Source: Helicobacter pylori NQ4053 (GTDB lineage Bacteria > Campylobacterota > Campylobacteria > Campylobacterales > Helicobacteraceae). From it: a stretch of DNA of 64,000 nucleotides. Below, one piece after another: positions 46,943 to 55,724 of the stretch; within the stretch, counting starts at the first letter, position 1; each line of letters opens with the position of its first letter. The translations under genes were made by a program, and so were the position numbers. The notes under the pieces are model-generated. The model saw nothing but the letters and a program-made list of their open reading frames with translations, was not told where the DNA came from and searched no databases. The stretch spans positions 1 through 64,000 of the forward strand of contig NZ_AKNV01000004.1 of the NCBI RefSeq assembly GCF_000274605.1, written 5' to 3'.

Positions 46943-48258
46943 TCTATCAAGTTAAGAAAATCTTTTCTTTAGCCTTACCCTCTGGGGTTAATGCTTTTTT
47001 AGATGTGCTGGTGGTAGCGCTCTCGGTTTTTTTTGTGGGTAAGATTTCGCACCATCACATTGTGGCTTTAGGGGTGGGCTTGCAATTTTTGATGCTTTTT
47101 TATGGCATCAATACGATTTTATACACCGGCACTAACGCCATTCTGTCTAGGCTCGTGGGAGCTAGGGATTTTACTCAAATCAATCACGCTTTTTCCAGTA
47201 TTTTTATAGGGGCGTTTGTGATCTGTTTGGGCGTGCTGTTTGCTTCTTATTTTTTGATTGAGCCTTTTTTAAATTGGATGCAATTACAAAATCCTTCGCG
47301 CCAATTGACGCAAGATTATTTAGAAGTCTTAGTTATCGCGCTACCGAGTATTTTTTTAAAAAATGTTTTAGTTTCAGCGCTCGCTAGCTTTTCAGACACC
47401 TTAACCCCCTTTATTGTTAAAATCATCATGGTCATTGCATGCATTTTTTTGAATCAAGCCTTGATTTTTGGAGATTTTGGTTTTAAAGAAATGGGGATTG
47501 TAGGCTCTGCTTTAGCGAATGTGGTTGTTTCTTATTGGGAATTACTCACGCTTGGCGTTTGGATACAAATCAAAAAAATCCCTTTAAAATTCAAAATAAC
47601 CTTTCATTTTTCTTTTTTAAAAACCATGTTTAGAGTGGGTTGGCCGGCCGGGTTTGAGCGCTTATTGAGTTTGTTTTCTTTAATCCTCTTATCCAAATTT
47701 GTAGCGAGCTATGGGGATAAGGTGTTAGCGGGCATGCAAATAGGCATTAGAGTTGAAACCTTTTCGTTCATGCCCGGATTTGGGTTTATGATCGCAGCGA
47801 TGGTTTTAACAGGGCAAAATTTAGGAGCGAACAAGCCAAAGATCGCCACAGAATACGTGCATTTGATTTTAAAAATCTCTATGGGTTTAATGGGGGTTTT
47901 AGGGATTGTTTTAGTCTTATTCGCTAAAGAATTCGCGAGCCTTTTTTCTCAAGATGGAGAAGTTTTGGAAGTGGCGCGATCTTATCTGATCGCTGTGGGT
48001 CTCTCTCAAGCCCCCTTAATTGGGTATTTTGTGCTAGATGGAGTTTTTAGGGGGGCTGGCATTTCTAAAGTCTCACTATACATTAACACCCTAAGCTTAT
48101 GGGGGTTAAGGATCATGCCCATTTATTTGCTTTTAATTCATCATTTTAAGGTGGAATTTATTTTTGTGGTGATCGCATCAGAAACTTTTTTGCGCTCATT
48201 CATCTACTATAAAGTTTTTTCTAAAGGCATTTGGAAAAGGTGCGGGAAAAAGGCTTAA
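46933..48258 (+). CDS. MATE-family multidrug/metabolite efflux protein
   Basis: The frame from GTG 47005 gives 417 residues with 12 hydrophobic segments and MATE blocks (GVGLQFLMLFYGINTILYTGTNAILSRLVGA, RVGWPAGFERLL, AGMQIGIRVETFSFMPGFGF). GTG 47005 would cut the first helix: the frame upstream continues without a stop to 46894 and encodes KIFSLALPSGVNAFLDV, the conserved MATE start. No ATG, GTG or TTG exists there, so a non-standard start such as ATT 46933 is suspected. Substrates of this branch are unknown. It ends one base before rny on the other strand. Confidence 0.8.
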   Translation: MRLIYQVKKIFSLALPSGVNAFLDVLVVALSVFFVGKISHHHIVALGVGLQFLMLFYGINTILYTGTNAILSRLVGARDFTQINHAFSSIFIGAFVICLGVLFASYFLIEPFLNWMQLQNPSRQLTQDYLEVLVIALPSIFLKNVLVSALASFSDTLTPFIVKIIMVIACIFLNQALIFGDFGFKEMGIVGSALANVVVSYWELLTLGVWIQIKKIPLKFKITFHFSFLKTMFRVGWPAGFERLLSLFSLILLSKFVASYGDKVLAGMQIGIRVETFSFMPGFGFMIAAMVLTGQNLGANKPKIATEYVHLILKISMGLMGVLGIVLVLFAKEFASLFSQDGEVLEVARSYLIAVGLSQAPLIGYFVLDGVFRGAGISKVSLYINTLSLWGLRIMPIYLLLIHHFKVEFIFVVIASETFLRSFIYYKVFSKGIWKRCGKKA

Positions 48259-49848
48259 TCATTGCTTGAGCGTAGCGGTCGTTTTGAAACGATTTTCTCG
48301 CACCACTTGCACGCCCACTTCACCCACATACTGAGCGCTCTCTTCTATCTTTTTAGCGATCTTTCTGGCAATAATAGGCACTTGATTGTCCCTAACTTGG
48401 TTGGATTTGACAATCACTCTTAATTCTCGCCCGCTCTCCATCGCATACGCCTTTTCCACCCCATCAAATTCTAGCGCGATCTCTTCTAAAGCTTGCATGC
48501 GTTTAGCGTATTCTTCATCGCTCTTTCTTCTAGCGCCCGGACGCCCTGCTGAAAGCGCATCAGCCGCGCACACGCTCGCGCACTCCACGCTCAAAATCTC
48601 TTCATGCCCATGGTGGGCATAAATCGCGTTGATCACAACCGGGTCTTCTTTATGGCGCTTGCACACTTCAACGCCTAAATTCACATGGTCTCTCCCAAGC
48701 TCTTGGGTGAGCGCTTTACCAATATCATGCAAAATACCGGCTCTTCTGGCGAGCTTTTTATCCCCCCCAAGCTGTTCTGCAATCAGGCCGGCTAAAAGAG
48801 CGACTTCTTTAGAATGCTGTAAGGCGTTTTGCCCAAAACTAGAGCGGTAACGCATCTTGCCTATTAAAATTTTAAGCTCATCTTCCATAGCCCCAAGTTC
48901 TAACTCTAACACCACGCTCTCCCCTTCAGAAAGCAATTCTTTTTCCAGGTTGCGCGCGACTCTATGATAAACCTCTTCAATCCTGTTAGGCTGGATACGG
49001 CCGTCTTCTATTAAAATCTTAAGCGTCTCGCTCGCCACTTCACGCCGATAAAGATTGAAACTAGACAAACATAATTCGCTACTATCTTCGCTAAATTCTA
49101 TATCCACCCCGCTGACTTTTTTAAACGCTTCAATATTTTTCCCGTCTTTGCCTATCACACGACCGATATAATCTGAGCAAGGCAAAGCGATACGACTTGT
49201 TAAATTCTCTATCGCGTAATTACCCGCAAAACGGGCTGTCGCTTCCGCTAAAATGGCATACGATTTTTTCTTGCCCTCTTCTTTGGCTTCTTTTTCATAA
49301 CGCTTGATTAACGCGCTTTTTTGCGCTTCTAATTCTTCTTCTAGCTGCTCTAAAACCATGCTTTTAATTTCATCTTTGGTATAAGCCATGTAATTGAGCA
49401 TCGCGTCTAGCGCTTTGGCTTGAGCTTCTTTGCAAACAGCGCGCTGTTTTTTAAAATTTTCTTTTTCTTGCTCTAAAATTTGGCGTTCTTTTTCAAGCTC
49501 TTGTTTTTCCTTTTCCAAATAGCGTTTTTCATCTCTTACAAATTCTTTGTGCTGCGCTTCTAAATGCTTCAAATGCGCTTCTTTTTTTTCAAAATGGGTT
49601 TGGAGTTGCAAATTTTTGTTTTCGTATTGTTTCTGCAATTTGCATTCTCGGCTTTTCATGCGTATCTCTTCAGCTTCCACAAAAGATTTCGCTTGAAACT
49701 CCATTAATTTGGCTTTAGCTGAAGCGCCTTTTAAAATGGTTTGCCCTCTAGCATAATAGATCTTTTTCATCACATAATACATGACTAGAGCGGTAATCAA
49801 ACACGCTACTAAGACTTCTAATGAAATGTAAATTAACCCGCTGCTCAT
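48259..49848 (-). CDS. rny: Ribonuclease Y
   Basis: Domains in order: one N-terminal membrane helix (residues 5-27), a long coiled coil (30-190), a KH domain (GRVIGKDGKNIEAFKKVSGV), an HD domain (HSKEVALLAGLI to HDIGKAL and HHGHEE) and a conserved C-terminal domain (GRELRVIVKSNQV). This is the RNase Y layout; 529 residues is within range. It is a membrane-anchored endoribonuclease that starts mRNA decay. ATG 49848 follows GGAAACATT. The upstream 5-formyl-THF cyclo-ligase overlaps its start by 101 bases. Confidence 0.93.
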   Translation of the reverse strand: MSSGLIYISLEVLVACLITALVMYYVMKKIYYARGQTILKGASAKAKLMEFQAKSFVEAEEIRMKSRECKLQKQYENKNLQLQTHFEKKEAHLKHLEAQHKEFVRDEKRYLEKEKQELEKERQILEQEKENFKKQRAVCKEAQAKALDAMLNYMAYTKDEIKSMVLEQLEEELEAQKSALIKRYEKEAKEEGKKKSYAILAEATARFAGNYAIENLTSRIALPCSDYIGRVIGKDGKNIEAFKKVSGVDIEFSEDSSELCLSSFNLYRREVASETLKILIEDGRIQPNRIEEVYHRVARNLEKELLSEGESVVLELELGAMEDELKILIGKMRYRSSFGQNALQHSKEVALLAGLIAEQLGGDKKLARRAGILHDIGKALTQELGRDHVNLGVEVCKRHKEDPVVINAIYAHHGHEEILSVECASVCAADALSAGRPGARRKSDEEYAKRMQALEEIALEFDGVEKAYAMESGRELRVIVKSNQVRDNQVPIIARKIAKKIEESAQYVGEVGVQVVRENRFKTTATLKQ

Positions 49849-50431
49849 AATGTTTCCTTCTATTATTCTTCATAACGATACGAGCATTCATGTAAAGATC
49901 CGCTTCAATGTCATAGGCGTCTGTAAGAACACCATTAGCTAACGCTAATTCCCTACTCACAAACACGATTAAGGGGCGTTTTAGTCGCCTTTTGAATAAT
50001 TGGGGTAAACTCCTATCATACATGCCTAGCCCAAAACCCACGCGCCTAAAGCTTGTATCCATTCCTAAAATCGGCACGACAATACAATCTAATTTCCGCT
50101 TATAATAGTGCGACAAACTCGGCTCATCAAACCACCCCAAACGCCTTAAGGGCAACCTAAAGGGCGCGATAGTAAAATCCTCTTTAGAAAAATGAGCACC
50201 TTTTTTGATGCTTTTAGGCAACCACACGCGCTTATTTTTTTGTCTTAACTTCAAAATCAAAGGCCTAATGTCAAGCTCATGCCCTAACGGGCTATACAAT
50301 AAAATATTTTGATAATCTTTGAGTTTCCAAAACAAAAGCTTGCAAGCCAGTTTATCCCTGACTGCTTTATCTTTAGTTGGTTTAGCCCTTTTCAAGCGTT
50401 CTTTACAAAAATCTCTAAAAATCGTTTTAAT
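49748..50431 (-). CDS. 5-formyltetrahydrofolate cyclo-ligase, probable ATT start
   Basis: The frame contains NILLYSPLGHELDIRPLI, then FRRVGFGLGMYDR, which is the GxGxGYYDR-type loop of the enzyme. It makes 5,10-methenyl-THF from 5-formyl-THF and ATP. The first ordinary start, TTG 50395, would remove IKTIFRDFCKERLKRAKPTK, the usual N-terminus. Upstream, ATT 50431 has AAGGA eight bases before it, giving 227 residues. An ATT start is inferred from that. The C-terminal extension overlaps rny by 101 bases. Confidence 0.8.
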   Translation of the reverse strand: MKTIFRDFCKERLKRAKPTKDKAVRDKLACKLLFWKLKDYQNILLYSPLGHELDIRPLILKLRQKNKRVWLPKSIKKGAHFSKEDFTIAPFRLPLRRLGWFDEPSLSHYYKRKLDCIVVPILGMDTSFRRVGFGLGMYDRSLPQLFKRRLKRPLIVFVSRELALANGVLTDAYDIEADLYMNARIVMKNNRRKHYEQRVNLHFIRSLSSVFDYRSSHVLCDEKDLLC

Positions 50432-50459
50432 GGTTATAATCCTTAAATTTTAGACTTAC

Positions 50460-50472
50460 ATTATAGTATAAT
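50460..50472. promoter_or_regulatory. Overlapping divergent -10 boxes
   Basis: The palindrome ATTATAGTATAAT carries TATAAT on the plus strand (50467-50472, for the lipoprotein) and TATAAT on the minus strand (50465-50460, for the cyclo-ligase). RNA polymerase bound one way would block the other. Confidence 0.6.
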
Positions 50473-50519
50473 TTTAGGTTATTAGTTACCATTTTATTAT
50501 TCTTAAGGATGTGTTTATA

Positions 50520-51077
50520 ATGAGAATTAAGGCTTATTTTTTGCGTTTTATCGCGCTGGTTTTGATCGTTTTGTTGGGTTTTAACGCTTGTAAAAATTCC
50601 CAAAAACCTCAAGATTCTCAAAACAATACCCCACAAGAAAATAGCCCTAAAACCTACACCGCTATGGATCTGAATAACCAAGAATACACGATCACAGGCG
50701 ATTTAGATTCCCTAAACATCAGCCCGGATTCCAACGCCCCTACCCTATTAGTTTTAAGCGCTTTAGACGATTTTTTAAAAAATTACGCCCCCACCTTTAA
50801 CATCTTAAAAAAAACTTTTAAAGATCGTTTGAGGGTGCTTATTTTACTCAATCAACCCTATTCAAGCGATGCAATCAAAGATTTTAGCGTGCGTTCTCAA
50901 GCTGATTTGATGATTTTAAACCCTAAAGATACCGCTCTTTTTGATCATTTAAACCATAACGCTTTAAACCATTCCTTTAACATGCTCTTATATCACAAAC
51001 ACCAATTGATTAAAATGTATCAAGGGATCGTGCCAGCAGAAATGCTCCAATTTGATATTTCCAATTTAAAGGATTAA
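50520..51077 (+). CDS. Putative lipoprotein, thioredoxin-like fold possible
   Basis: From ATG 50520, eight bases after AAGGATG, the 185-residue protein has a signal (residues 1-22) ending VLLGFNAC, a loose lipobox, then a polar Gln/Asn/Pro linker. The rest (TYTAMDLNNQEYTITGDLDS, FKDRLRVLILLNQPYSS, FNMLLYHKHQLIKMYQGIVP) resembles a thioredoxin/TlpA-type fold but lacks a CxxC. The function is unknown. An open frame from 50511 is ignored because the binding site lies within it. It lies six bases before ftsY. Confidence 0.7.
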   Translation: MRIKAYFLRFIALVLIVLLGFNACKNSQKPQDSQNNTPQENSPKTYTAMDLNNQEYTITGDLDSLNISPDSNAPTLLVLSALDDFLKNYAPTFNILKKTFKDRLRVLILLNQPYSSDAIKDFSVRSQADLMILNPKDTALFDHLNHNALNHSFNMLLYHKHQLIKMYQGIVPAEMLQFDISNLKD

Positions 51078-51083
51078 AAAACC

Positions 51084-51965
51084 ATGTTTAATTTTTTCAA
51101 AAAAATTGTCAATAAAATTAAGGGTGAAGAGGCTAAAGAAAAAAAGCGTGAAAATATTCCTAAAGAGGAATTAGAAGAAATTTTGATTGGCTTTGACATC
51201 CAATACGATTTGATAGAGAGCTTGTTACAGCATTTAGGCGATTTGGTTACGCCCAAGCAATTAGAGGTCGCTTTGTTGCGTTTTGTGCGTGGGGAAAGCT
51301 ATTATGATAAAACCCGCCTAAAGACTATCACCACAAAGCCCTTAGTGCATTTGATCGTGGGGGTTAATGGGGCGGGCAAAACCACAACGATCGCTAAATT
51401 AGCCAAACTCTCTTTAAAACAGCATAAAAAAACGCTTTTAGGAGCCGGCGATACTTTTAGAGCGGCCGCAGTCAAACAGCTCCAATTATGGGGCGAAAAG
51501 CTTAACATTCAAGTCATTAGCGCTAAAGAAGGGAGCGATCCAAGCTCTTTAGCTTATAACACCATAGAAAGCGCGATCGCTAAAAATATAGATGAAGTTT
51601 TTATAGACACCGCCGGGAGGCTGCACAACCAAACCAACCTTAAAAACGAGCTTTCTAAAATCGCGCGCACCTGCTCTAAAGTTTTAAAAGACGCCCCCTT
51701 TTACAAATTCCTTATTTTAGACGGCACGCAAGGGAGTTCTGGGCTAACGCAAGCGAAAATTTTCCATGAGACTTTGGCGTTAGATGGCGTGATTATGACT
51801 AAGCTTGATGGCACTTCTAAGGGCGGGGCGATTTTAAGCGTGCTGTATGAGTTGAAATTACCCATTCTTTATTTAGGAATGGGCGAAAAAGAAGACGATT
51901 TGATCGCTTTTGATGAAGAACGCTTTATAGAAGACTTGGTTGATGCGGTGTTTGTGGGACAATAA
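51084..51965 (+). CDS. ftsY: Signal recognition particle receptor FtsY
   Basis: The SRP GTPase (293 residues) has [19 protein letters not shown] (P-loop), [47 protein letters not shown] and the final [14 protein letters not shown]. It is the short form with an N-terminal NG-only layout starting with a lysine-rich amphipathic helix, [14 protein letters not shown]. It docks ribosome-SRP complexes at the inner membrane. ATG 51084 lacks a clear binding site and may couple to the lipoprotein gene. Confidence 0.94.
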   Translation: MFNFFKKIVNKIKGEEAKEKKRENIPKEELEEILIGFDIQYDLIESLLQHLGDLVTPKQLEVALLRFVRGESYYDKTRLKTITTKPLVHLIVGVNGAGKTTTIAKLAKLSLKQHKKTLLGAGDTFRAAAVKQLQLWGEKLNIQVISAKEGSDPSSLAYNTIESAIAKNIDEVFIDTAGRLHNQTNLKNELSKIARTCSKVLKDAPFYKFLILDGTQGSSGLTQAKIFHETLALDGVIMTKLDGTSKGGAILSVLYELKLPILYLGMGEKEDDLIAFDEERFIEDLVDAVFVGQ

Positions 51966-51973
51966 ATTAAAAA

Positions 51974-52345
51974 TTATTTCCTAAGAATGACCCTGAAGCT
52001 CTTATCCATGTGGTTTGCTTCTTGCAAAGCGTTACAAATCTCTGCGTTTTTGGCATAAAACTCCTTCAGCGGGATGTGGGGATAAAGCTTTTTGTGCGCT
52101 TCATCAATCCTGCAAATTAACGGGCGCGATTCATAAATCTTGCACAGATTGGTTTCTAAATCCAAAAACTTGCACACCCCATTGCCAGTATCAAACCCAA
52201 TAAGCTCAATAATCCCGGTGATATTTTTACAGCAAAGCCCGCAAGAGGTGCAAGGGAAGCGATTAAGAGTTATTCGCTTTTTTGATTCTTCCATTTTTTC
52301 CCCAAAACGATCTAAAAAATTCAAATAATCTGCGTGCCAATCCAA
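51974..52345 (-). CDS. YkgJ-type cysteine-cluster protein
   Basis: Residues from about 30 read FPCTSCGLCCKNITGII and later VCKFLDLETNLCKIYESRPLICRID, the CxxCxxCC plus C/C/C pattern of the YkgJ family, which binds zinc or iron-sulfur. The longest frame starts at TTG 52345 (123 residues). ATG 52294 with GGGGAAAA just before it would give 106 residues and is an alternative. Either way it overlaps the 3' end of the next minus-strand gene. The function is unknown. Confidence 0.75.
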   Translation of the reverse strand: MDWHADYLNFLDRFGEKMEESKKRITLNRFPCTSCGLCCKNITGIIELIGFDTGNGVCKFLDLETNLCKIYESRPLICRIDEAHKKLYPHIPLKEFYAKNAEICNALQEANHMDKSFRVILRK

Positions 52346-53262
52346 ATTTGATTTTAGTTGAATTAATTAAATCATAATGCTCAGTTTCTAGGCTATTCAT
52401 CTCCCTTTGCATAAACTCTAGCTTACTTTGTGTAGCTTCATTGAGCTTTTGGTGTTCATCCATAATAGGGGCTTCCAAAAAAGCACTCAAAGTCATAAGA
52501 GTTGAATAAGTAGTAGCTATCTGATCATTTTCTTTTTGATTGTAATGTGAAACATCATAGTTGTGCTTTTTCATCGTAGCGATTGCCTCTTGAGAAAGCG
52601 AGAAAAACAGTGCGTCAAATTTTGTGATCTGCCTAGTGAAATACATTGCCATTTTTTCAATAGCTTGAAACTGATCAATCATCACAACCGCTTCCTCAAA
52701 TCTCACTCTGATCTCTTCGTAGCGAGCCTTAGCATTTTCTAGCTTTTTTTCCATTTCAGCGGCTCTCAAAGCTCCAAAAATAGCGAGTGCGGGTCCGGCT
52801 AAAAGCCCCATACTTCCAACTATACCTCCAGCAGCCAAACCAAATCCCACAGAGAAATTTCCCACAGCATTTCCAACGACACCAAAGATATCAAAGGAAC
52901 TCATCTTGAGATTTTTATCAATAATTTTTAGTGTATCTGACACAGAGAGTTGGATATTTTCCATGCTATCTTTTTTGTTGCTAAGTTCAAATCCTTTTAA
53001 TTGATTAAAATGGTGCGAAAATTCTGAAATTACTTGATTTCTAATATAACACTTTTTCTCTTCAAATCTCGCAAGAGCAAACTCGCAATCAGAAGCCACA
53101 GCTTTAATAACTTCTTCTGCTTCCTCTAGCAAATCATTGCCTTCATTGATATACTTAATATATTCATTGGTCTCTTCGCTGAGAATGTCTGCATCAACTT
53201 TTTTTAACTCCGTATCCTGCTGCCGCTAGGGCCACTCCAGCTAAAATAAGTGGCAATGGCAT
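52263..53262 (-). pseudogene. Membrane/coiled-coil protein, out of frame at an A7 tract
   Basis: ATG 53262 after AAGGATAAAAC begins MPLPLILAGVALAAAGYGVKK. At A7 (T7 on plus, 53199-53205) the frame slips and stops at once. With A6 it continues VDADILSEETNEYIKYINEG and on to 52263, about 332 residues. The protein has a short N-terminal membrane helix, a coiled coil, a glycine-rich hairpin (SVGFGLAAGGIVGSMGLLAG) and a second coiled coil. No enzyme motif is seen. The layout is like stress- or GTPase-associated membrane proteins. It is the last gene of a three-gene run. Confidence 0.75.
53199..53205 (-). repeat. A7 tract near the start of the membrane/coiled-coil gene
   Basis: T7 on the plus strand, A7 on the minus. 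A6 is in frame; seven is OFF. The tract lies 19 codons into the gene. Confidence 0.75.
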
Positions 53263-53272
53263 GTTTTATCCT

Positions 53273-53581
53273 TTATGTGTTTATGATTTTTTTTAAAACT
53301 TCTAGATTTTCATCAATGCTTTTTTGAAGCTCAGATAACACGGCTTTCTTTTGTTCTCTTGATAAATCGCTTGCATCAATAAGATCTTCATGGCGGTAGA
53401 TAAGGCTGAGCGTTTGACCAATATCAATAATTTCTTCAATAACGCCATCTTCAATCCCATGCGTTCTAGCGGCTTGCACGAATTTCTCACGATCTCTTTG
53501 ACTGAAAGAACCACCCTTTTCTAACGACTTCAGCACTTTGGTTAAGATCACACTTTGACCCATATCTTTTTGTTCTTCCAT
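53273..53581 (-). CDS. Small helical unrecognised protein (102 residues)
   Basis: ATG 53581 starts MEEQKDMGQSVILTKVLKSL. The protein is charged and helical, with no signal peptide or known motif. It lies 10 bases before the membrane/coiled-coil gene and 10 bases after the larger upstream gene, so the three are one unit. It may be a soluble partner of the two membrane-type proteins. Confidence 0.65.
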   Translation of the reverse strand: MEEQKDMGQSVILTKVLKSLEKGGSFSQRDREKFVQAARTHGIEDGVIEEIIDIGQTLSLIYRHEDLIDASDLSREQKKAVLSELQKSIDENLEVLKKIINT

Positions 53582-53591
53582 GATTTCTCCT

Positions 53592-54416
53592 TTAAATTTC
53601 TATTTTTACACCATTATTCATGAGTTCCAAAAATTCTTGGGTATTATTAAACAAGGGCTTTTGACCTAGTCTTTCTTGAATCTTATTATTGACTCTTATG
53701 GCCAAATTCGCATCGCCTGCATAAAGCGCCCTCTCAAGATTATTAAAATTCTCATTAAAGAATTTTACATTCCCATGAAAATATTGCTTAAACACTTCAT
53801 TAAATTGATTTTGATACATCTCTAACTGTCTGATACTCTCACGGCATTCTTTTTCAATCTCTATACGCCTTTGGCGTGCCAATTTAGCCTCTTTTAGAGC
53901 ATCTCGCAAATTTTCACAGAGAGTTTTGCTCAGTAATGCACCCACAAAATTTCCAATTATCGCTCCAACTCCAGGAATGGGGATGAATGTTTGACCAACA
54001 ACTGCCATAGCTTTTGTGCCTAAAATTTTCGTGCCAGTGTGTAACAAACGACAAGAAAGCTCATCATCATCGATCTTTTGAGAACCATAGTCAATGAATA
54101 TCTTATAACATTCTATGCCAGTTTTTTCTAAGTGCATCACACCTTCTAAGTCTCCATCAAAACTTTGGATTGTTTGGTTTGGACTATTTGAAACCATGTC
54201 TTTAAGAAAGGCTGCTCTACCATAGCTAAGCACCACATCCTTTGCATCCTTCATGGCTTGATCGAACGCTTCTTTGGAATCCTTTCCATTTCCAACATAT
54301 TCATATAAATTCATCAATAATAATGGTGCAAATTTTATAAGCATTTTGCTCTCTGTAATATCCACCCCTGCTTCATGAGAGCTTTGTAACGAAATATCTT
54401 GCATGTTTTCTAACAT
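53592..54416 (-). CDS. Unrecognised protein with a glycine-rich hydrophobic hairpin
   Basis: The 274-residue intact protein starts at ATG 54416 behind GAGAGGG. It has a mostly helical N-terminal half, then TFIPIPGVGAIIGNFVGALLSKTL (about residues 145-170), which could insert in a membrane as a hairpin, followed by a charged coiled coil (EAKLARQRRIEIEKECRESI). No known family is recognised. It heads a three-gene run and its start lies three bases after the stop of the longer micropeptide frame. Confidence 0.65.
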   Translation of the reverse strand: MLENMQDISLQSSHEAGVDITESKMLIKFAPLLLMNLYEYVGNGKDSKEAFDQAMKDAKDVVLSYGRAAFLKDMVSNSPNQTIQSFDGDLEGVMHLEKTGIECYKIFIDYGSQKIDDDELSCRLLHTGTKILGTKAMAVVGQTFIPIPGVGAIIGNFVGALLSKTLCENLRDALKEAKLARQRRIEIEKECRESIRQLEMYQNQFNEVFKQYFHGNVKFFNENFNNLERALYAGDANLAIRVNNKIQERLGQKPLFNNTQEFLELMNNGVKIEI

Positions 54417-54501
54417 GAATTACCCTCTCTTTAGCGGTGTTAATAGGTGAGATTTAAAAAAAGTGAGAAATTTAGGGGATTCTAAAAGGTTTATGGTAGG
54501 C

Positions 54502-54573
54502 TTATAAGTAACCCCCCCCCGAAAGACTAGGACTAAAAAAGCTAGGGATAAAAAACGCTAGGACTTTTTCCAT
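54502..54573 (-). CDS. Putative hydrophobic micropeptide containing a poly-G tract
   Basis: ATG 54573, six bases after a perfect AAGGAGG, opens 23 codons (MEKVLAFFIPSFFSPSLSGG and three more) and stops at 54502. The nucleotide stretch holds three imperfect CTAGG(A/G)NT units of about 15-16 bases, read as FFIPS-FFSPS. G9 at 54520-54512 sets the frame: G9 stops early, G8 gives 50 residues and stops at 54420, three bases before the next gene. Both the strong binding site and the repeats suggest a real, regulated ORF. No homologue is known to me. Confidence 0.5.
   Translation of the reverse strand: MEKVLAFFIPSFFSPSLSGGGYL
54512..54520 (-). repeat. G9 tract in the micropeptide ORF
   Basis: Nine G on the minus strand. 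It is the longest G/C run noticed in the window and of a length that commonly slips in H. pylori. Confidence 0.85.
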
Positions 54574-54672
54574 AAAGACCTCCTTATTGTTCAATCCTAG
54601 CCACTATAACCAAAAATCCTAAACAAACCGCTTTATTTTTAATAAAAAGGTTTAAAATAATAAATATTTTCC

Positions 54673-55638
54673 CTACCCCCCTGTGTAGTAAAACGCCCTT
54701 GTGGGAGTTTCGCTGTTTTTATCATTCCACATGTTTTTTTCTGGTTTATTGATGATGGATTGCTTTAAAAGTCTTTTCATCATTTTTGTATCTTTATTTA
54801 TGATCGCTTCTTTAGCGTCTATGGCGTCTTGATAGTATAAACATGGGCAAATTTTGCCATCAGAAGCCAAACGGATACGATTGCAAGATTGGCAAAAATC
54901 ATCGCTATGCGGAGCGATAATGCCAAATTGATAACCATTTTCTAGCGTGTAGATTTTAGAAGACACTTGTTTGGGTTTTTCTGTCTCAATGATTTGATAT
55001 TTTTGAGCGATCAAATCTAAAATTTCTCGCTCTTTCAAGCCTTTAACCAAACTTTTAGCATGCGTATTTTCCATAAATTCAATGTAGCGGATTTGTATAT
55101 GCCTATTTTTTGCGTATTCTAAAAGCTCTAAGATTTCATCATCATTAACGCTTTTTATCACAACCGTGTTTAACTTGAGTTTTAAACCCACTTTTAAGGA
55201 CTCTTCAATCCCTTCTAGCGTGTTTTTAAGAGCGTCTTTTTGAGAGATTTTTAAGACCCTATCGCTTTTTAAAGAATCCAATGAAACATTCACCCGTGAT
55301 AACCCAGCATCTTTTAAACCCTTAGCCATTTTTTTGAGTAAAAAACCATTAGTGCTTAAAACTAACGCTACTTCCTTATTGTAAGCGTGCAATTTAGCGA
55401 TAAACTCGTCTAAACCCTTGCGTAATAGCGGCTCCCCACCCGTGATTCTGATTTTTTTAACGCCTTCATCAATGGCGATTTTAAGAAATTCTAAAACATT
55501 ATCCAAAGGCAATAATTCTTCATCATCAAAAAAATTTAATGGCGTAGCAGGCATGCAATACTGGCACCTGAAATTGCATTGTTTGGTTACAGAAACCCTA
55601 ATATAGTCAATAACCCTATTAAAACTATCTACTAACAC
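54673..55638 (-). CDS. moaA: GTP 3',8-cyclase MoaA
   Basis: The radical-SAM enzyme (321 residues) has the N-terminal cluster C21-N-F-R-C25-Q-Y-C28, [14 protein letters not shown], and the C-terminal cluster [19 protein letters not shown]; it ends in the required Gly-Gly. It converts GTP to 3',8-cyclo-GTP, the first step of molybdenum cofactor synthesis. The start is GTG 55638 next to AAAGGGA. MobA is encoded divergently 86 bases away, so the cofactor genes share an intergenic region. Confidence 0.94.
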   Translation of the reverse strand: MLVDSFNRVIDYIRVSVTKQCNFRCQYCMPATPLNFFDDEELLPLDNVLEFLKIAIDEGVKKIRITGGEPLLRKGLDEFIAKLHAYNKEVALVLSTNGFLLKKMAKGLKDAGLSRVNVSLDSLKSDRVLKISQKDALKNTLEGIEESLKVGLKLKLNTVVIKSVNDDEILELLEYAKNRHIQIRYIEFMENTHAKSLVKGLKEREILDLIAQKYQIIETEKPKQVSSKIYTLENGYQFGIIAPHSDDFCQSCNRIRLASDGKICPCLYYQDAIDAKEAIINKDTKMMKRLLKQSIINKPEKNMWNDKNSETPTRAFYYTGG

Positions 55639-55724
55639 TCCCTTTATCCCTTATGCCCTTTATTTAAGCTTTTAGTGTAACATAATAAACAACGACTTAA
55701 CAACATTAAACAAGGATAGATCTT

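Noticed and set aside
19925..54416. All frame breaks are sequencing errors
   Set aside because: Not fully excluded for homopolymers (ftsX, A7, A6), but the in-frame TAA, the non-homopolymer P-loop deletion and the CT/AG/CA tracts are not typical errors; read-level data would decide.
54417..54672. AapA-type toxin/antisense RNA locus in the poly-G region
   Set aside because: The peptide does not resemble AapA sequences and no opposing promoter was evident.
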